The notes beneath the pieces are model-generated. The model saw nothing but the letters and a program-made list of their open reading frames with translations, was not told the origin of the DNA and did no database searches. 16,878 nucleotides of DNA from Spirochaeta sp. UBA2779 (GTDB lineage: Bacteria; Spirochaetota; Spirochaetia; DSM-2461): assembly GCA_002352375.1 (NCBI GenBank), contig DEIH01000158.1:1992-18869 (forward strand), in the 5' to 3' direction. Positions 15,521-16,878 of this stretch are shown here, piece by piece. How positions within the stretch are numbered: the stretch's first letter is position 1; every line of letters begins with the position of its first letter. Made by a program: the position numbers and the translations under genes.

Positions 15521-16858
15521 ATGCCTGGTTTTATTAATCCCTATTTATACGGTTATCATGGCGATATTGAAAAACATAACGTCGGCTCTGATTCTTATTA
15601 CTTTCATAAAATAGCCCTGAATCAATACAAACCATGTATAATAAAACAAATGTTTACAAATAGCTTACAGCTGGCCGCCAGAGGCTGGGAGATTATTTCA
15701 AGCGTACCCGAAGGCAGGACAGCTGCCCGTAAGGTTCTACTCTGGTTGACAGAAACGCTGGAACTCTCCTCTGCCGGAATCGAATTTCATGACGAAAAAA
15801 CATTCTATTCCTGGACTGAGCAGGTAGATCGAGTCGGTCCATCTCTGCCGATTCCGGGTAATGCCGAATACTGGAAACAGCCCTTTCCCTCCGGATTATC
15901 ATATTGGTTTCTCTCAGGGTTTCAAGGCAGCAGAAAAGAACTCAGTATTCTACTCAACTTACTGGCCGGACAATGGCTTTGCATCAACGGAGTAAATACG
16001 AAAGAACGAACAAACACAGAGATGCCGGGTAAGCATGCTTCTGAGAGTTTAATTAATCCATCCTGGATTGCCGTCAGCCGGTCTGCCCGGAATATCCGTT
16101 CCAGACTTAATGAGCTGAGCTTTTCCACCCGGCCGCTTTTACTGATCGGTGAAAACGGAAGCGGTAAAAAATATCTGGCCTCCCTTATACACAGAAACGG
16201 CCCGAACCCTTCAGAACCCTTCTCCGGCCCCGATACGAACGGGAAATCCGGAACTCTGTATGTTCCCGACTGGCAAATTATCACCGAGGAAGCCCGAAAA
16301 AAGCTAATCGGCGATAAAAGACGTTTAATTGCGGCCGCCGTTCCCGGAAAAGAGACAGAATCACTTCTTGCGTTATGGCATAAAAGATACGGCAATCAGA
16401 GGTCAATTATCAAAATCCCCGCGCTGAAAGAACATTACGAAGACATCCCCCTGCTTGCCGGACGATTTCTGGAACTGATAACCCGGAACTCTGGCTTCCC
16501 GGTTCCAGCCCTTTCAACCACAGCCTTAGAGGCCCTGGAAACCTACACCTGGCCGGGAAACATCCGGGAACTTAAAGAAACCATGGCCTGGGCTATCGAA
16601 AAATACGACGGGAGCTGTATCAGGATCGGTGATTTACCTCCGGCGGTACGGGGAGCGGTCAGTCTACCCCAGACCAGCGCCTACCCCAGCCGAATTGCAG
16701 CTCTGGAATACGAAGCCCTTAAAGAAGAACTATCCCGGCAGAAAGGTTTTGTGAGCCGAACAGCAAGAAGCCTGGGACTCAGCCCGCGACAGGTGTCCTG
16801 GAGAATAAAAAAATACGGCATCAATCCCCGGGACTTCAAAAGACAGCAGCAGTACTAA
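15521..16858 (+). CDS. NifA-like regulator with degenerate sigma-54 AAA+ domain lacking GAFTGA
   Basis: From ATG 15521 (GGAGA four bases upstream) the product is 445 residues. An in-frame TTG at 15467 would add 18 residues but has no ribosome-binding site. Residues ~45-155 resemble a GAF-type sensory region. The AAA+ domain (~180-375) keeps Walker A (GENGSGKK, ~210-217) and the sensor-II segment WPGNIREL. Between Walker A and the Walker-B strand only ~30 residues remain, where NtrC-type domains have ~65, so the GAFTGA loop is gone. Walker B reads GTLYVPDW instead of GTLFLDEI. Sensor I and the arginine-finger segment are also altered. The C-terminus is a Fis-type HTH ending RQVSWRIKKYGI, closest to NifA. 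It cannot remodel sigma-54 holoenzyme by the usual route and probably acts as a DNA-binding repressor or sigma-70 regulator, as TyrR does. Its first ~130 coding bases are AT-rich. Confidence 0.8.
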   Translation: MPGFINPYLYGYHGDIEKHNVGSDSYYFHKIALNQYKPCIIKQMFTNSLQLAARGWEIISSVPEGRTAARKVLLWLTETLELSSAGIEFHDEKTFYSWTEQVDRVGPSLPIPGNAEYWKQPFPSGLSYWFLSGFQGSRKELSILLNLLAGQWLCINGVNTKERTNTEMPGKHASESLINPSWIAVSRSARNIRSRLNELSFSTRPLLLIGENGSGKKYLASLIHRNGPNPSEPFSGPDTNGKSGTLYVPDWQIITEEARKKLIGDKRRLIAAAVPGKETESLLALWHKRYGNQRSIIKIPALKEHYEDIPLLAGRFLELITRNSGFPVPALSTTALEALETYTWPGNIRELKETMAWAIEKYDGSCIRIGDLPPAVRGAVSLPQTSAYPSRIAALEYEALKEELSRQKGFVSRTARSLGLSPRQVSWRIKKYGINPRDFKRQQQY

Positions 16859-16878
16859 TAATCTTTCGGTTTCCCGGT

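Noticed and set aside
15693..16395. Long minus-strand open frames opposite the NifA-like gene.
   Set aside because: They have no recognisable domains or ribosome-binding sites and mirror the codon bias of the real gene on the other strand.

Overview
The window reads as a chromosomal segment of an anaerobic or facultative, free-living bacterium. The gene mix (YesMN/CUT1 rhamnoside locus, D-threonine-aldolase-like enzyme, EXPERA protein, MnmA subtype) would fit a free-living Spirochaetota such as the Sediminispirochaeta/Spirochaeta group. That placement is an impression from protein style, not a proven assignment.

Layout. (1) Positions 1-1856, + strand: the 3' end of the NAD(P)HX-repair dehydratase gene nnrD, then a two-gene overlapping unit made of an LsrG/ABM-like small enzyme and an iron-type alcohol dehydrogenase. 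(2) 1862-2977, - strand: a PLP enzyme of the D-threonine aldolase / D-serine dehydratase family, convergent with the dehydrogenase. (3) 3083-4080: a small coiled-coil, single-TM protein (+), a four-TM EXPERA/TMEM97-like protein (-), and a 30-codon duplicate of the C-terminus of the small coiled-coil protein (+) that runs into the end of mnmA. (4) 4065-5168, - strand: mnmA, tRNA 2-thiouridylase. (5) 5254-15383, - strand: a seven-gene catabolic locus in the order GH78 alpha-L-rhamnosidase, YesM-type histidine kinase, YesN-type AraC response regulator, sugar-binding protein, two CUT1 permeases and a uroporphyrinogen-decarboxylase-fold protein. (6) 15521-16858, + strand, divergent from the rhamnosidase: a NifA-like regulator whose sigma-54 AAA+ domain is degenerate and has lost the GAFTGA loop.

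How the genes work together. The locus in (5) looks self-contained. The kinase would sense an extracellular glycoside and the AraC-type regulator would switch on transcription. The binding protein and two permeases would import the glycoside using an ATPase encoded elsewhere. The cytoplasmic GH78 enzyme (no signal peptide) would release L-rhamnose. The UroD-fold protein is translationally coupled to the last permease and its job is unknown. A strong hairpin plus U-tract between the binding protein and permease genes probably sets their expression ratio. No rhamnose isomerase, kinase or aldolase genes lie in the window.

Base composition is uneven. The outer genes are GC-rich (for example 70% in 1441-1500, 62% in 4921-4980, 58% in 16501-16560), whereas the catabolic locus and the first codons of the divergent regulator are AT-rich (30% GC in 6421-6480, 33% in 15541-15600). 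This suggests that the locus was acquired. There is no gene-free stretch longer than 300 bases, and I saw no tRNA, rRNA, CRISPR array or insertion sequence.
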